This document shows, piece by piece, positions 33,559 through 42,502 of a stretch of 64,000 bases of DNA. This DNA comes from Novosphingobium sp. Fuku2-ISO-50. Its GTDB lineage: Bacteria; Pseudomonadota; Alphaproteobacteria; Sphingomonadales; Sphingomonadaceae. A program made the translations under genes and the position numbers. The notes under the pieces were generated by a model that saw nothing but the letters and a program-made list of their open reading frames with translations, did no database searches and was not told the origin of the DNA. Position 1 is the first letter of the stretch. Every line of letters starts with the position of its first letter. The stretch covers positions 36,918 through 100,917 of the forward strand of contig NZ_KQ954299.1 of assembly GCF_001519055.1 (NCBI RefSeq), in the 5' to 3' direction.

Positions 33559-34341
33559 ATGCGATCGAAATTGCCCCTGAAGCGGCGGCGGCAATCTTTC
33601 GGGAGCGTATCGACGCCTCATTGCGCAGGGTCCAATGCGGCGGCGGAAGCCTTCGCGGGCCTCGCCGCAAGCGTGGCCGGGATAGAAACCCGCATGGAGC
33701 GGCGCATGGACATGCTGACCCGCGCCGTCGAGCATGTCGCCATCGAGAAGCAGAGCATCGAGATCCCCGACTATACGCCGACATTGGCCAAGATGAACGG
33801 CGTGCTGGCCGACATGACCAAGCGCATGAAGGCGGTCGAGGAGGCTCCGGCGTTGCAGATGACACCGGAGAATCTGGGAGGACGGATGCAGACGGCAGCG
33901 GCTCAGGCGCGGCGGGACGATCAGGCAACGATTCTTCAAGCCAAGCAAGCGCATTCCGATGCAGCCCATGCCTTGTGGGAGTTGCATGGAAGGGTTCTGA
34001 CCATCCAGGAGCAGCGTCGTCGATTGATGGCGGTCGCGGGCGGCTGTGTGTTTGCCGGATGCCTGTTATGGTCCTTTCTACCCGGCGTTGTGGTCCGTGC
34101 TCTACCGACCGATTGGCATCTGCCTGAGCGCCTCGCTGCGCGCACCGTTGGCGCGGGGAGCGTGTGGGATGCGGGCAGTCAGATGATGCAGGCTGACAAC
34201 CCCAGGGGTTGGCAGGCGATTGTCGATGCCGCCGAGATGCGGCGGCAGAACCGCGACACCATCAATGCATGCGAACAGGCCGCCGCGAAGGCCAAGGAGG
34301 CGGTGCGTTGCACGATCAGGATCGAGAAGCCGCAGTCTTGA
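33559..34341 (+). CDS. DUF6118-like membrane protein of conjugative elements, 5' end probably damaged
   Basis: The recognisable part starts at about NAAAEAFAGLAASVAGIETRMERRMDMLTRAVEHVA and continues through EIPDYTPTLAKMNGVL to one membrane helix (LMAVAGGCVFAGCLLWSFLPGVVV). The end is AAAKAKEAVRCTIRIEKP. Proteins of this build are common on sphingomonad conjugative plasmids. Upstream of the conserved part, the frame runs into unrelated sequence near the ars promoter, while another frame reads a plausible helix (EAAAAIFRERIDASLRRVQ). I suspect a frameshift or a junction with the ars segment. The start given is only the nearest ATG. Confidence 0.55.
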   Translation: MRSKLPLKRRRQSFGSVSTPHCAGSNAAAEAFAGLAASVAGIETRMERRMDMLTRAVEHVAIEKQSIEIPDYTPTLAKMNGVLADMTKRMKAVEEAPALQMTPENLGGRMQTAAAQARRDDQATILQAKQAHSDAAHALWELHGRVLTIQEQRRRLMAVAGGCVFAGCLLWSFLPGVVVRALPTDWHLPERLAARTVGAGSVWDAGSQMMQADNPRGWQAIVDAAEMRRQNRDTINACEQAAAKAKEAVRCTIRIEKPQS

Positions 34342-34473
34342 TCGGAGAGAACGTTCTACGGAGGCCCGCGAAGCTGACCGTCCGCTTCGGCGCTATGGGA
34401 AAGCGCGCTCCCGGACAGCTTCGCTCCGGCGTGCATTTCGGCATATGATTGCAATTGGATCTGTCATCGACGG

Positions 34474-34506
34474 CGCGCCCGACGGAGAGGTACGCCGTCG
34501 GGCGCG
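34474..34506. terminator. Perfect 12-bp inverted repeat
   Basis: CGCGCCCGACGG and CCGTCGGGCGCG flank a 9-base loop, followed by TTCT on the plus strand. It lies between two convergent genes (the DUF6118-like gene and the TIR gene) and may end either transcript. Confidence 0.55.
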
Positions 34507-34533
34507 TTCTGGGGCCTTCCGATCCAAATTCAG

Positions 34534-35529
34534 TCAATTGCTATCAGTGGAGCTTTCCGGACTCATTTCCCCAACTTTTGCGCGGAAATCCATCCGGGAC
34601 GAGACTGCGCGGTCGATGAACATGGGCAGTTCCATCATCAGCATATGGCCAGCCTTGCTTCGTCCCATCAACCGCTCACCAAATCGTCCTCGCGAGGTTT
34701 GCTCAGCCAATCGTATGAGACGATGGGCAATTTCCCTTGCCTCCTTTGGGCTGGCGCTTTTTAGCTCTCGATAAGATTCAATCAGCACCTCCGCCAGCCA
34801 AGGCATCGTATCCCTCACTAAACCAGCCAAAATCAGCAGGGAAAAATCACCATCGCGTGATTCGATCGTTCCATGCATGAGTTCGTCAATCATGCGAGGA
34901 TCAAGATCGCGATACAGTCGACTTGGATATTTGAGGTCGCGATCTACAAAATCTGGATCAAGATCACGCATGCGCGACCCTAAACCTCTGACTTGTGACA
35001 CCAATTCTTCGAGAATTTCACCCTGTGGCCGCATATGCTTACCAGCAGGAGCCTTTCCAGGTATATCATCAATTTTCTGTTGCAATTGAGACCACAATGC
35101 TGGGACAAGTTGATTAATTGTAGCTTCGGATGCCTTGGCCTCTGATACCGCGTTAATAGCTTTAATGACGTCCATGATGCCTTGCTGATCTACTTTAAGC
35201 GCCTGAAACTGAGACAAAGGACCGCTAAGATCACTCAATTCCAGACCAAAAAGTAAAGGGACTACCTTGGCATCGAGCATGGATTTTGAGAGCGCACCCG
35301 CCTCAAATAAAATCCACTCCGAACTGATATTTTCAGGCGTAATACACAGTATTCCGAAGTTAGAAGACTCTAGCTCCCCGGAGATGGCCTGCGCCCAACG
35401 TTCCCCCGCTGATATATCTTTTTCAGAAACCCACGGTTTTGCATATTGAAGAATGAGAGGAATCCATTCCTTGAGCGCGACCGCAAGCGCCTTGCTTCGT
35501 TCTCCGCTCCAACTGATAAAAACCTTCAT
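34534..35529 (-). CDS. TIR-domain protein, probable anti-phage defence effector
   Basis: The 331-residue protein opens with a TIR domain: MKVFISWSGERSKALAVALK, then KPWVSEKDISAGERWAQAI near 45 and SSEWILFEAGALSK near 85, which contains the conserved Glu expected for NAD-cleaving activity. The remaining 200 residues are helical and I do not recognise them. Bacterial TIR proteins often deplete NAD when infection is sensed. Base composition is clearly lower in GC than in the neighbours, pointing to transfer. No sensor gene is adjacent, so it is either a single-gene system or an orphan effector. The ATG at 35529 starts exactly at the fold. Confidence 0.8.
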   Translation of the reverse strand: MKVFISWSGERSKALAVALKEWIPLILQYAKPWVSEKDISAGERWAQAISGELESSNFGILCITPENISSEWILFEAGALSKSMLDAKVVPLLFGLELSDLSGPLSQFQALKVDQQGIMDVIKAINAVSEAKASEATINQLVPALWSQLQQKIDDIPGKAPAGKHMRPQGEILEELVSQVRGLGSRMRDLDPDFVDRDLKYPSRLYRDLDPRMIDELMHGTIESRDGDFSLLILAGLVRDTMPWLAEVLIESYRELKSASPKEAREIAHRLIRLAEQTSRGRFGERLMGRSKAGHMLMMELPMFIDRAVSSRMDFRAKVGEMSPESSTDSN

Positions 35530-35851
35530 ATTCCCCCCCCGATTCACCGCGATGACGGTGAAAGGATTATTGGGAGACAGAAAGGTATATCGCAAGCCGC
35601 AAAGGGCTGCGCAGACTGGACGCAACTAACATCCAGTTCGACCGACATGGGAGGCTGCTCAAGCGCAAGCACGAAATGCAGCCATTCGTCTGGAATAGAA
35701 TACCGACCTATCGCCAAGCGAGAGCGCCGAATGTCCCACCGTATCCCGAATCATGCCACCTGATCTTAGGAAAGATGTGGGAACATTCGTGGTGCTACCG
35801 GGGTAAATCCAAGTATTTATTCAATAAAATCAACCCTATGAAAGGGTTGAC

Positions 35852-35901
35852 TGGTAGCGGAGGAGGGACTCGAACCCCCGACACGCGGATTATGATTTCT
35901 G
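35852..35901 (-). repeat. Left attachment site: 3' part of tRNA-Met(CAT), 50-bp direct repeat copy 1
   Basis: On the minus strand the sequence reads from the anticodon loop (ATCATAA, anticodon CAT) through the variable loop, T arm (GGGGGTTCGAGTCCCTC), acceptor strand CTCCGCT and ACCA. The 5' half is absent. The same 50 bases recur at 62478-62527 in the same orientation. Downstream on the minus strand lies a tRNA-type terminator, so this side looks like original chromosome. Confidence 0.85.
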
Positions 35902-35920
35902 ATGTCAGACTGAAATCATT
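35891..35920. repeat. Inverted repeat at the left attachment core
   Basis: ATGATTTC and GAAATCAT face each other across 12 bases and include the inner palindrome CTGATGTCAG. They overlap the end of the 50-bp core. Such paired arms are typical core binding sites of tyrosine recombinases. The right copy lacks the second arm. Confidence 0.6.
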
Positions 35921-36192
35921 ACATTTTTCTGTAAACCGCTACCCTAACCCCGCTTTTGCTATCAATCACTTACCCTTGGCCTGTAAACCGAATTTTCGGT
36001 CAATACTTGCCATTTCTTGGGCTTCACTCTGGTCGCCGATCAGCCGCTTTGCGTCAAGATTTTTCCTCCGCTCGCTGGTCGAGCCAGAACTTGTTCGCCG
36101 CATCCTTATGCGCGGCCGTGGTGGCGGCTACCCCCTTATTCAGCCCCCTTCCCTGAAGCAGTCATACGGCAAAATTGGCAAAGGAGGCTCCC

Positions 36193-37386
36193 ATGAGCAC
36201 TACCCTTGCCCATAGGGGGCTTCCCGCGGGCATGAGCAGGTTCGACCTGCTGCGCCTGTTCGAGCAGGTGGCGCGGCCCGGCTTTGGCCTGTCGTCCACG
36301 GCGGTGGCGCTAGTCCGGCACTATGTCCTCAAAACCATGGACGGCGATTATCTGTCTGGCCGGATCTGCGCTGTCTGGACCCAAGCCTACCGCTTTGCTG
36401 AGGCCTTGGGGCTAACGCCGCGCTCAATCAATTCAGCCGAGCGCGAGCTTGAGCAGGCTGGCTTTATTATCCGCAACGCCGGGATCAATGGCGAGCGCGC
36501 TGGCGACCGGCAGGACGGGATCGTGGTCTGGGCAGCGGGCATCAACCTGGCCCCGCTGGTCGAGCGTTTTGCCGAGATGAAGGCCAAGCTCGAAGCGCTG
36601 GAACTGCAAGCCCGCGCGATCCAGCAATGCCGCGCAGAGATCCGCCAGTTGGGCCAACGCATCCGCGACGCTGGTGACGATGATCTGCGCGAGCGGGCGG
36701 AGACCATCCTGCCTGATGGCCGCACGGCGCGGATCAACAGCATCGATCGCCTGATCGCCATCCGCGAGGCCTTGTCCGCCATGCTCGCCGCCATCGAATC
36801 TGGGCCAGAACACGAGCCCCGTGCACTGAAAACTTCCGACGCGCCGGAAGAAAACTGCTCACCCAATATACAGGACAAAAACTCATCACGAAGGCGTACC
36901 GCGCGACCCAGCGATCCACTGGAGCGCATCAGGCCCGAGACCGCGCTGCTTGTGGCCACCGAGAGCTATCGCGGCATCGTCGAGGCGCTGGGCGGGCCGA
37001 CCTGGCCCAACCTCGTCGAAGCGTCGTGGCGCAGTTGTGGGCGGCTTGGGATTGCCCAGAGCACTTGGGGCCGGGCTTGCCAGCAATTCGGGCGGGAACG
37101 AGCGGCGCTCAGCGTGTTGCTGATCGACCGGAATGCCGAATTGCCGCCGGGCCATCGCTATCGGGTAGGCTCACCGGCGCGCTGTCTGGCGGGGATGGTG
37201 CGGCGGGCAGGCTCGGCAGGGGTAAATCTAACAGGACTGTTTCGAGCCACTGAGCGCAATGCCCAAGAGGCCCGGCCACAAGCCCCAGCGCCTGAGCAGT
37301 TGATCGAGCCGCAAGCTGGGCCTCTGGCCCATCTCACCGCGAGGCTTATGGCCAGCATGGAGCGGCGCATCGTACCAGATGGTTGA
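36193..37386 (+). CDS. repC: RepC-like plasmid replication initiator
   Basis: The 397-residue protein resembles RepC initiators: an N-terminal winged helix region (YRFAEALGLTPRSINSAERELEQAGFIIR, about 62-90), NLAPLVERFAEMKAKLE and a C-terminal helix block (LVEASWRSCGRLGIAQSTWGRACQQFGRERAA) matching the RepC C-terminal domain. It would initiate replication of an excised circular form. Start chosen at 36193, five bases after AAAGGAGG. ParA and a small partition protein follow, so the backbone is plasmid-derived. Confidence 0.75.
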   Translation: MSTTLAHRGLPAGMSRFDLLRLFEQVARPGFGLSSTAVALVRHYVLKTMDGDYLSGRICAVWTQAYRFAEALGLTPRSINSAERELEQAGFIIRNAGINGERAGDRQDGIVVWAAGINLAPLVERFAEMKAKLEALELQARAIQQCRAEIRQLGQRIRDAGDDDLRERAETILPDGRTARINSIDRLIAIREALSAMLAAIESGPEHEPRALKTSDAPEENCSPNIQDKNSSRRRTARPSDPLERIRPETALLVATESYRGIVEALGGPTWPNLVEASWRSCGRLGIAQSTWGRACQQFGRERAALSVLLIDRNAELPPGHRYRVGSPARCLAGMVRRAGSAGVNLTGLFRATERNAQEARPQAPAPEQLIEPQAGPLAHLTARLMASMERRIVPDG

Positions 37387-37468
37387 AGCTGTCCAGCATC
37401 TCACGCGTCCAAAGGTCCACATTCTCACAAGCTCACATCACCACATGTGAACGGGCAAGGAAATCACC
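37387..37468 (+). promoter_or_regulatory. Short gap before parA with TCACA repeats
   Basis: Within 82 bases, TCACA occurs in TTCTCACAAGCTCACATCA and the palindrome-like CACATGTGAAC lies at 37442-37452. Related ACATGT-centred sequences occur at 38081-38094 and 54419-54432. These may be ParA/ParB binding or control sites. Confidence 0.4.
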
Positions 37469-38116
37469 ATGACTATTATAGCCATCGTCAGTCAGAAGGG
37501 CGGCTCGGGTAAGACCACCCTGTCGGTCAATCTAGCCGCCGCTGCCGAAGCTAAGGGTGACATCGCGCTCATCATCGACACCGATCCGCAGGCTACTGCC
37601 AGCCAATGGGGCGCTTGGCGCGCGGACAAGGCGCCGGAAGTGATCGACAGCGCACCGCCGCGCATTCAGTCCAAAGTTGATGCGGCCAAGGTCCAAGGCG
37701 CGACCTTCATCGTGATCGACACGCCGCCCCATGCCGACAGTGCAGCCAGCAGGGCGGTTGAGGTAGCCGATTTAGTTCTGATCCCCTGCCGGCCCAGTGC
37801 CTTCGATCTCGCAGCGATCAAGACCACGGTCAGCCTCGTTCGCCTGTTCGACAAGCCTGCCTATGTCGTATTCACCGCTGGCCCAACACATGCGCCACGC
37901 ATGTACGAGGAGGCGGTTGAACTGGTGCAGGGCTTCGGGATCGATCCTTGCCCGAACATCCTGCCCGACCGTGCCGTCTATCGCCATGCCAGTGCTGCGG
38001 GTGCCTCGGTCATCGAGTTTGATCCCGAGGGAAAGGCCACGACCGAAATCACCGCACTTCACAAGTGGACCATCTCACAGGTGAACATGTCCACAACCAC
38101 ACTTGAGGGAGTTTGA
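37469..38116 (+). CDS. parA: ParA-family partition ATPase
   Basis: The 215-residue protein is a short ParA/MinD-type ATPase with the deviant Walker A SQKGGSGKTTLSVNLA near 8-22, Walker A' DTDPQATAS near 41 and Walker B FIVIDTPPH near 87. It lacks an N-terminal DNA-binding domain, as in type Ib plasmid partition systems. It precedes a small RHH-like protein by four bases. Together they would segregate the element in its replicating form. Confidence 0.9.
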   Translation: MTIIAIVSQKGGSGKTTLSVNLAAAAEAKGDIALIIDTDPQATASQWGAWRADKAPEVIDSAPPRIQSKVDAAKVQGATFIVIDTPPHADSAASRAVEVADLVLIPCRPSAFDLAAIKTTVSLVRLFDKPAYVVFTAGPTHAPRMYEEAVELVQGFGIDPCPNILPDRAVYRHASAAGASVIEFDPEGKATTEITALHKWTISQVNMSTTTLEGV

Positions 38117-38120
38117 GCAG

Positions 38121-38411
38121 ATGAGCCGATTTGCCAATCTTGCCGACAAGCCCAAAGTCAAACCCAAACCGGAACCCCAGTCTGCCGCGCCCAGTCATGA
38201 ACAGGGCGTCGCCGCAACAGCATCTGTTAGCAATCCGTCTAGATCGAACAGTCGTGCCGGTCGCAAGGCGATCGCTGCCTACTTCTCACCCGAGATGTCG
38301 CTAGCCATGCATGTTTGCGCCCGCAAACACGGTCTCAGCCTTCAGGAACTGATGGCTGAGGCATTCGATGACGTCTTGCGCAAATATGGGCAAAGCCCGG
38401 TGGGCGAGTGA
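38121..38411 (+). CDS. Small ParB/ParG-like partition partner
   Basis: The 96-residue protein has a Pro/Lys-rich flexible N terminus (ADKPKVKPKPEPQS) and a C-terminal segment (GRKAIAAYFSPEMSLAMHVCARKHGLSLQELMAEAFDDVLRKYG) with ribbon-helix-helix character. Position directly after parA marks it as the centromere-binding partner and stimulator of the ATPase. The assignment rests on size, order and the RHH look. Confidence 0.7.
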   Translation: MSRFANLADKPKVKPKPEPQSAAPSHEQGVAATASVSNPSRSNSRAGRKAIAAYFSPEMSLAMHVCARKHGLSLQELMAEAFDDVLRKYGQSPVGE

Positions 38412-38542
38412 TCTACAAGGATGAATAGCGCGATCCAGAACGTCTCCTTTTGGCCCCCAAAAGAAGGCCAGCCGCCGTTCAAGCCATCCACTGCACTCGA
38501 TGTCAGCCAAATTTAGACAGTCCTCGGAAAATTCTCTTAAAT

Positions 38543-40258
38543 TCAAAGATTAAGCTCGATAACTTTTTCTTGACCGAATAGATTGTTCACGGCTTGCAAA
38601 GCTACCGACGACATGGTTTGCGTCGCTAGAACAGCTAACCTTTTCTTTGGCCTAGAGATAGACACGTAGAATAGATTCCTTGCTCGATAATAGCCTTTCT
38701 CATTCTTCGCGGTGATAGCGCCTGTCGTCAGCAGCTCGAGTAGCTGGGGCCAGTTATAATGGTTCCACCCGCCACCAAGCACGACGATGACATTGTCGAA
38801 CTCGGCGCCCTTGACGCTATGCTGCGTCGCGAACGGCGTTTGGCCTTCGATGAACTCCGCGAGTTGCACAAGTTCCTGATAAGGTGCCTCTCGAACGAGC
38901 CGATGTTCTAGGAGCGATCGAGGCAAGTCCGCCTCGTCTTTGGCCGCGGCAAGATCCTGCTCGCGCTTCGCAACTCGGTCCGGCAGCTGAGGGCGGCGTG
39001 TTTTCTTAAGAAGGTCGACGACGTCGCCTATGCTCCCGTTGCTTCGTGCGTCGGCCAACGCCGCCATGTTGGTCGCCCACGTTACCTTCTCCTCGTGTGA
39101 TCTGAGTTCCGGCCGCGTCCCTAGAATCCTGAACATATCGCCAAAGCGCTTTTCGGTGAACGCGAGGCACATCGGCTCAACCGTCTCGACAAGGAAGGCG
39201 ATGAGCGGATCCTCCTTCTTCGCGAAAGAGTCGTTGTAGCGATAAGCCTTGGCGATCGTCGGGTAGCCGCGCTCGGCGGCGATCGCGTTATGCGTCAGCA
39301 TAAGGATCTTGGTCTTCTCCGACGACAGATCCCACCCGTCTTGTTTGAGCCGATCCAGCAGCTTTGCCATGAAGTCCCGGCTAACCTCGGGCGGTGTGTC
39401 GTTTTTGGATGCTGAACTGTTGGTCCGCTCGCCCGTGTAAGAGTTCGCGTGGAAGAAGCGCGCCTCGCCTACAGCGTCGGGATCTTTGACGGCTTGCTTT
39501 AGCGTGGGGCGCAACGCGTTCAGCACGTTGACTACGGCGGGTACCGACCGAAAGTTCGAGCCCTTGTCGATCGACTCCAGCGAAGGAAAGGCCGCAAGAC
39601 CATAGTCGCTACGGTAGATCGTCTGCCAATGGTCTCCGAAGAGGCCGATCCTGGGACCGGTGCCCGTGGCAAGGAAATTCTCTGCCAGCGCCGCCATGAA
39701 ATGCGGGTCCGTGTCCTGATATTCGTCGACGAAAATGACGGGGTATGTGGCGGCAAACAGCGCCCGGAATTTCGGCTTGCCCAGCAGTTGCGCCATGAAT
39801 CGTGGGACGTCGTCGTGATGGAGGGTGATGCGCCTCTCGTCGATCCCGAAGAAGCCAAACTGATACTCCACGATCTGATCAGAGACCCCGCCTGCCTCCG
39901 CGATTTTGTCCTGCTTGTCTTCGAGTGCCGCGACCAGCGCCCGCAGATCCTTTTGGAACTTGGACATGAAACCCCAGCAGAACGCATGGATCGTCTGGAC
40001 TAGGATTGCAGGATGCTGCTCGATCTCCTGCGCGATTTCCTCCCGCGCCACCTCAGTATAGGTAATGCAGGCGACTTTCTTGCCATCTCGCTGCAGCTCG
40101 CGGCCGCGCTCGTTGATGAGCTTCTTCAGTGCCTCGACCAGCGAATAGGTTTTACCGGCGCCGGCACCTGCTTCCAGCCGAAAGTTACGGCCTTCGTCCA
40201 GGCACGCGTCGACTCGTTGCTGCGCTTGTTTGGCAGCCTCGATCGCCGGGTTCGTCAT
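38543..40258 (-). CDS. UvrD-like helicase, GajB-like, fourth gene of the defence operon
   Basis: The 571-residue SF1A helicase shows all motifs: GAGAGKTYSLVEAL near 32, CITYTEVAREEI (Ia), FVDEYQDTD near 177 (II), GLFGDHWQTIYR (III), SNFRSVPAVV (IV), TQHSVKGAEFDNVIVVLG (V) and RNLFYVSISRPKKRLAVL (VI). The start overlaps the OLD nuclease stop (ATGA). OLD nuclease plus UvrD helicase is the composition of Gabija (GajA-GajB). It is somewhat longer than the GajB I remember (about 490 residues). Confidence 0.85.
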   Translation of the reverse strand: MTNPAIEAAKQAQQRVDACLDEGRNFRLEAGAGAGKTYSLVEALKKLINERGRELQRDGKKVACITYTEVAREEIAQEIEQHPAILVQTIHAFCWGFMSKFQKDLRALVAALEDKQDKIAEAGGVSDQIVEYQFGFFGIDERRITLHHDDVPRFMAQLLGKPKFRALFAATYPVIFVDEYQDTDPHFMAALAENFLATGTGPRIGLFGDHWQTIYRSDYGLAAFPSLESIDKGSNFRSVPAVVNVLNALRPTLKQAVKDPDAVGEARFFHANSYTGERTNSSASKNDTPPEVSRDFMAKLLDRLKQDGWDLSSEKTKILMLTHNAIAAERGYPTIAKAYRYNDSFAKKEDPLIAFLVETVEPMCLAFTEKRFGDMFRILGTRPELRSHEEKVTWATNMAALADARSNGSIGDVVDLLKKTRRPQLPDRVAKREQDLAAAKDEADLPRSLLEHRLVREAPYQELVQLAEFIEGQTPFATQHSVKGAEFDNVIVVLGGGWNHYNWPQLLELLTTGAITAKNEKGYYRARNLFYVSISRPKKRLAVLATQTMSSVALQAVNNLFGQEKVIELNL

Positions 40259-42381
40259 AGATCGTACTGCTGCGCTGAGCTTTCAGGTGCAGCCAGACTA
40301 TCGTCCAAGCTTGACCCGATCAGCGGAGCGCCTTCGCCGACCCCAGCACTCGCCTGTGGTAATTCCGGAGGCGGGGGCGGCTCAGATAGCCAGGTCAGAC
40401 CCTGTCTGATGTATTTGGGAACCAACCATTCCGCTTCCTGGATAGCGAACCGCAGGGCCGTCTCCGATTTGCTGAGGCCTTGTGCCATCTCCCATGCGAA
40501 CAGTCCGCGGTCACCTTCCTCAGGCAGGCTAAACCGCTCAGGATTGGCGAGGATCAAGGCATCCTCATAGCTACGTCCGCACCAGCTCGAGCCATCTTCC
40601 GGCACTTGGTAGGCGATTGAGCGATAGCGGGAGAGCTTGTCTTCCGCCGTCTTGGCGCCAAGCGCCTCGATGCTGATCTGCTGCCCCTTGGGGACCGAGA
40701 ACCAGTTTCGGATCGCGGCGTTCGAGCTGTGCTCACCCTCGGCGCAAGGACATTTGACCGCGCGCGCCTTTTCCTTGGTCTTGTCGATCCGGACCGCATC
40801 GATGTCGGTGATGATCAGGCTCTTCAGTTCGAGGAAATCGAGGAGCGGGTAGAAAATATGAGCATAGGCACCACCGACCTCGATCGTGGTGATATATTGA
40901 CGTGCCAGCTTCCTTTCGGGCGCGAGACCTTCATCCACGAGCCGAACGATGCGTGGCATCAGGAGGCGCTCGGTTGTTCCCTCGACCAGAATGGCCTTGT
41001 CCGCGAAATACAAATCGCATTGAGTCAGGGTCATGTACTGATGGAGGAACTCGCGATCCTCCTGCGGGATCGCGACGCTGCCTTTACGGAAATCCTTGAC
41101 TTTCGTGCGGCGCGCTCCAGCTGCATCCTGGGGCGCAGTCAGAAAATAGCGAACAGCCTCGAACGAAGCGGCGTTCGCGACGTGCGGCGAGTGCGTCGAG
41201 ATAACGAACTGAACCTGCCAAGCTGGCTCGCCTACATATTTGGCGGAGAGTGCCGCGACGGCAGCGTTCAGCTGTGCGATCAGCACCTCTTGCATCTGCG
41301 GATGCAGGTGGGCCTCAGGCTCTTCTATGAAAACTAGATGCGTGCCGGGCCGAATCGAGCGAGCGCGGTACGCCTTGTGGAAGGTCTCGAGCTGCAACAG
41401 CATGTAGATCAGGTTACGGGTGCCGAGACCGTTATAGCCCTCGGGTAGATGAACGCCGTCCTGACCAGTGTAAAAGATCTTAGTGTGATCCGAAAGGAGC
41501 GTTTCAACGTTGAGCGACGTTTCAGGCCTGAGCTCGGCATCGTTGAGACCCGGAAAGCCGAACGCGCTCAATGCCGGCAGCAGGTCCTTCACCATCGTGT
41601 CGAAGTCGTTCTGGATCGTCTGTTCGATCTGGCTGACCGAGGTCTTCAGGGCCGCTGCAAGGGCCTGGTCGGTTTCCGCGGCCGTCATCGAGCTGGCGGT
41701 CTGGAAGAGCGTACCCAGGAGCCGTCCGATAACGGCGGTGTCACTCGGCTTGCTGCTGTCGAGCGTTCGTTGCGCACGCACAAAGCCACACTGCAAGAGC
41801 GCGGACAGCGCCCCGGTCCCATCGAGAATGCGGACATTGGCCGGGTCCGTGGGGTCGATCGCCGTCACACTGGTGCGATACGCACGAGGCAAGGTGTCAC
41901 GCAGCTGGCGGTAAAAATGCGCGATGCCGTCACTGCCGTCCTCTGCCTCAGTTCCCTGAACCTCGAACAAGGCCGCGAGCGAGGCTAACGATGCGGCATA
42001 TTCGATCCGCGCTATGGCGGTCGAACAATCGGGATCAAGGTCGATCACGAAGGGTGCAAGGGGGCCGAGCTCGCCGGTGTCGGGATCATATTTGACCGTA
42101 AGCGTGACCGCGATCGCCGGGAGCAGAGCGAGAACTTCCTCCGGGTTGCCGCCAGCTTCACGCTTCGCCTTCGCTTCGAGAAACTTACCGCGCGTACCGG
42201 CCGAGAAATCTTCAAACCTGAACTTGGGGCCATGCTCGCCGGCGAGGCGATCAAAGATCTCCGTGAGCGACGTTTTGCCGCTGTTGTTCCGGCCGACTAT
42301 GACGGTCGCTGTCGGTTCGAGCAGCAGCTCGACGTCTTCCAAGAGCCGGAATCCCTGTACTTGGATCTTTTCGATGAGCAT
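40255..42381 (-). CDS. OLD-family ATPase/TOPRIM nuclease, GajA-like
   Basis: The 708-residue protein joins an ABC-type ATPase to a TOPRIM nuclease. Visible are Walker A GRNNSGKTSL at 30-39, the signature region GYNGLGTRNLIYMLLQL near 315, Walker B HLVFIEEPEAHLHPQ near 350, ISTHSPHV near 390, and the TOPRIM motifs AILVEGTTERLLMPRI near 465 and LIITDIDAVR near 522. It is longer than typical GajA (about 580), with a Pro-rich tail. In Gabija this subunit cuts DNA when nucleotide pools fall. It is third in a co-directional four-gene set, 121 bases after the Rad50-like gene. Confidence 0.85.
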   Translation of the reverse strand: MLIEKIQVQGFRLLEDVELLLEPTATVIVGRNNSGKTSLTEIFDRLAGEHGPKFRFEDFSAGTRGKFLEAKAKREAGGNPEEVLALLPAIAVTLTVKYDPDTGELGPLAPFVIDLDPDCSTAIARIEYAASLASLAALFEVQGTEAEDGSDGIAHFYRQLRDTLPRAYRTSVTAIDPTDPANVRILDGTGALSALLQCGFVRAQRTLDSSKPSDTAVIGRLLGTLFQTASSMTAAETDQALAAALKTSVSQIEQTIQNDFDTMVKDLLPALSAFGFPGLNDAELRPETSLNVETLLSDHTKIFYTGQDGVHLPEGYNGLGTRNLIYMLLQLETFHKAYRARSIRPGTHLVFIEEPEAHLHPQMQEVLIAQLNAAVAALSAKYVGEPAWQVQFVISTHSPHVANAASFEAVRYFLTAPQDAAGARRTKVKDFRKGSVAIPQEDREFLHQYMTLTQCDLYFADKAILVEGTTERLLMPRIVRLVDEGLAPERKLARQYITTIEVGGAYAHIFYPLLDFLELKSLIITDIDAVRIDKTKEKARAVKCPCAEGEHSSNAAIRNWFSVPKGQQISIEALGAKTAEDKLSRYRSIAYQVPEDGSSWCGRSYEDALILANPERFSLPEEGDRGLFAWEMAQGLSKSETALRFAIQEAEWLVPKYIRQGLTWLSEPPPPPELPQASAGVGEGAPLIGSSLDDSLAAPESSAQQYDL

Positions 42382-42502
42382 GGATTCAATCTCGACTTCG
42401 CATGTTGATCTGACTTAAACAGGCTTGCGGCGCGCGGATTGCACTTAGCTGTCGCTCCGACATTGCCGATAAAAAGCGGTCCCGCTCGGCGGCGGGTATT
42501 GC

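Larger units (their letters stand above)
35530..36192. other. Gap carrying the left island boundary
   Basis: There is no supported gene. The stretch holds a hairpin that would end a minus-strand tRNA transcript (CAACCC 35831-35836 with GGGTTG 35844-35849, then TTTTATT on the minus strand), the tRNA 3' fragment at 35852-35901 and an inverted repeat just inside the island. Reading the tRNA fragment in the plus direction yields only a false hypothetical protein. Confidence 0.6.

Noticed and set aside
34220..34774. Plus-strand open frame over the DUF6118 and TIR gene ends
   Set aside because: It is out of frame with the DUF6118-like gene, antisense to the TIR gene, and crosses a perfect hairpin.
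35852..35901. A complete tRNA gene at the left repeat (and likewise at 62478-62527)
   Set aside because: Only the anticodon loop to CCA is present; no D arm or 5' acceptor strand follows in either copy.
35838..36215. A protein starting MKGLTGSGGGTRTPDTRIM
   Set aside because: This is the translation of the tRNA fragment, a known type of false gene.
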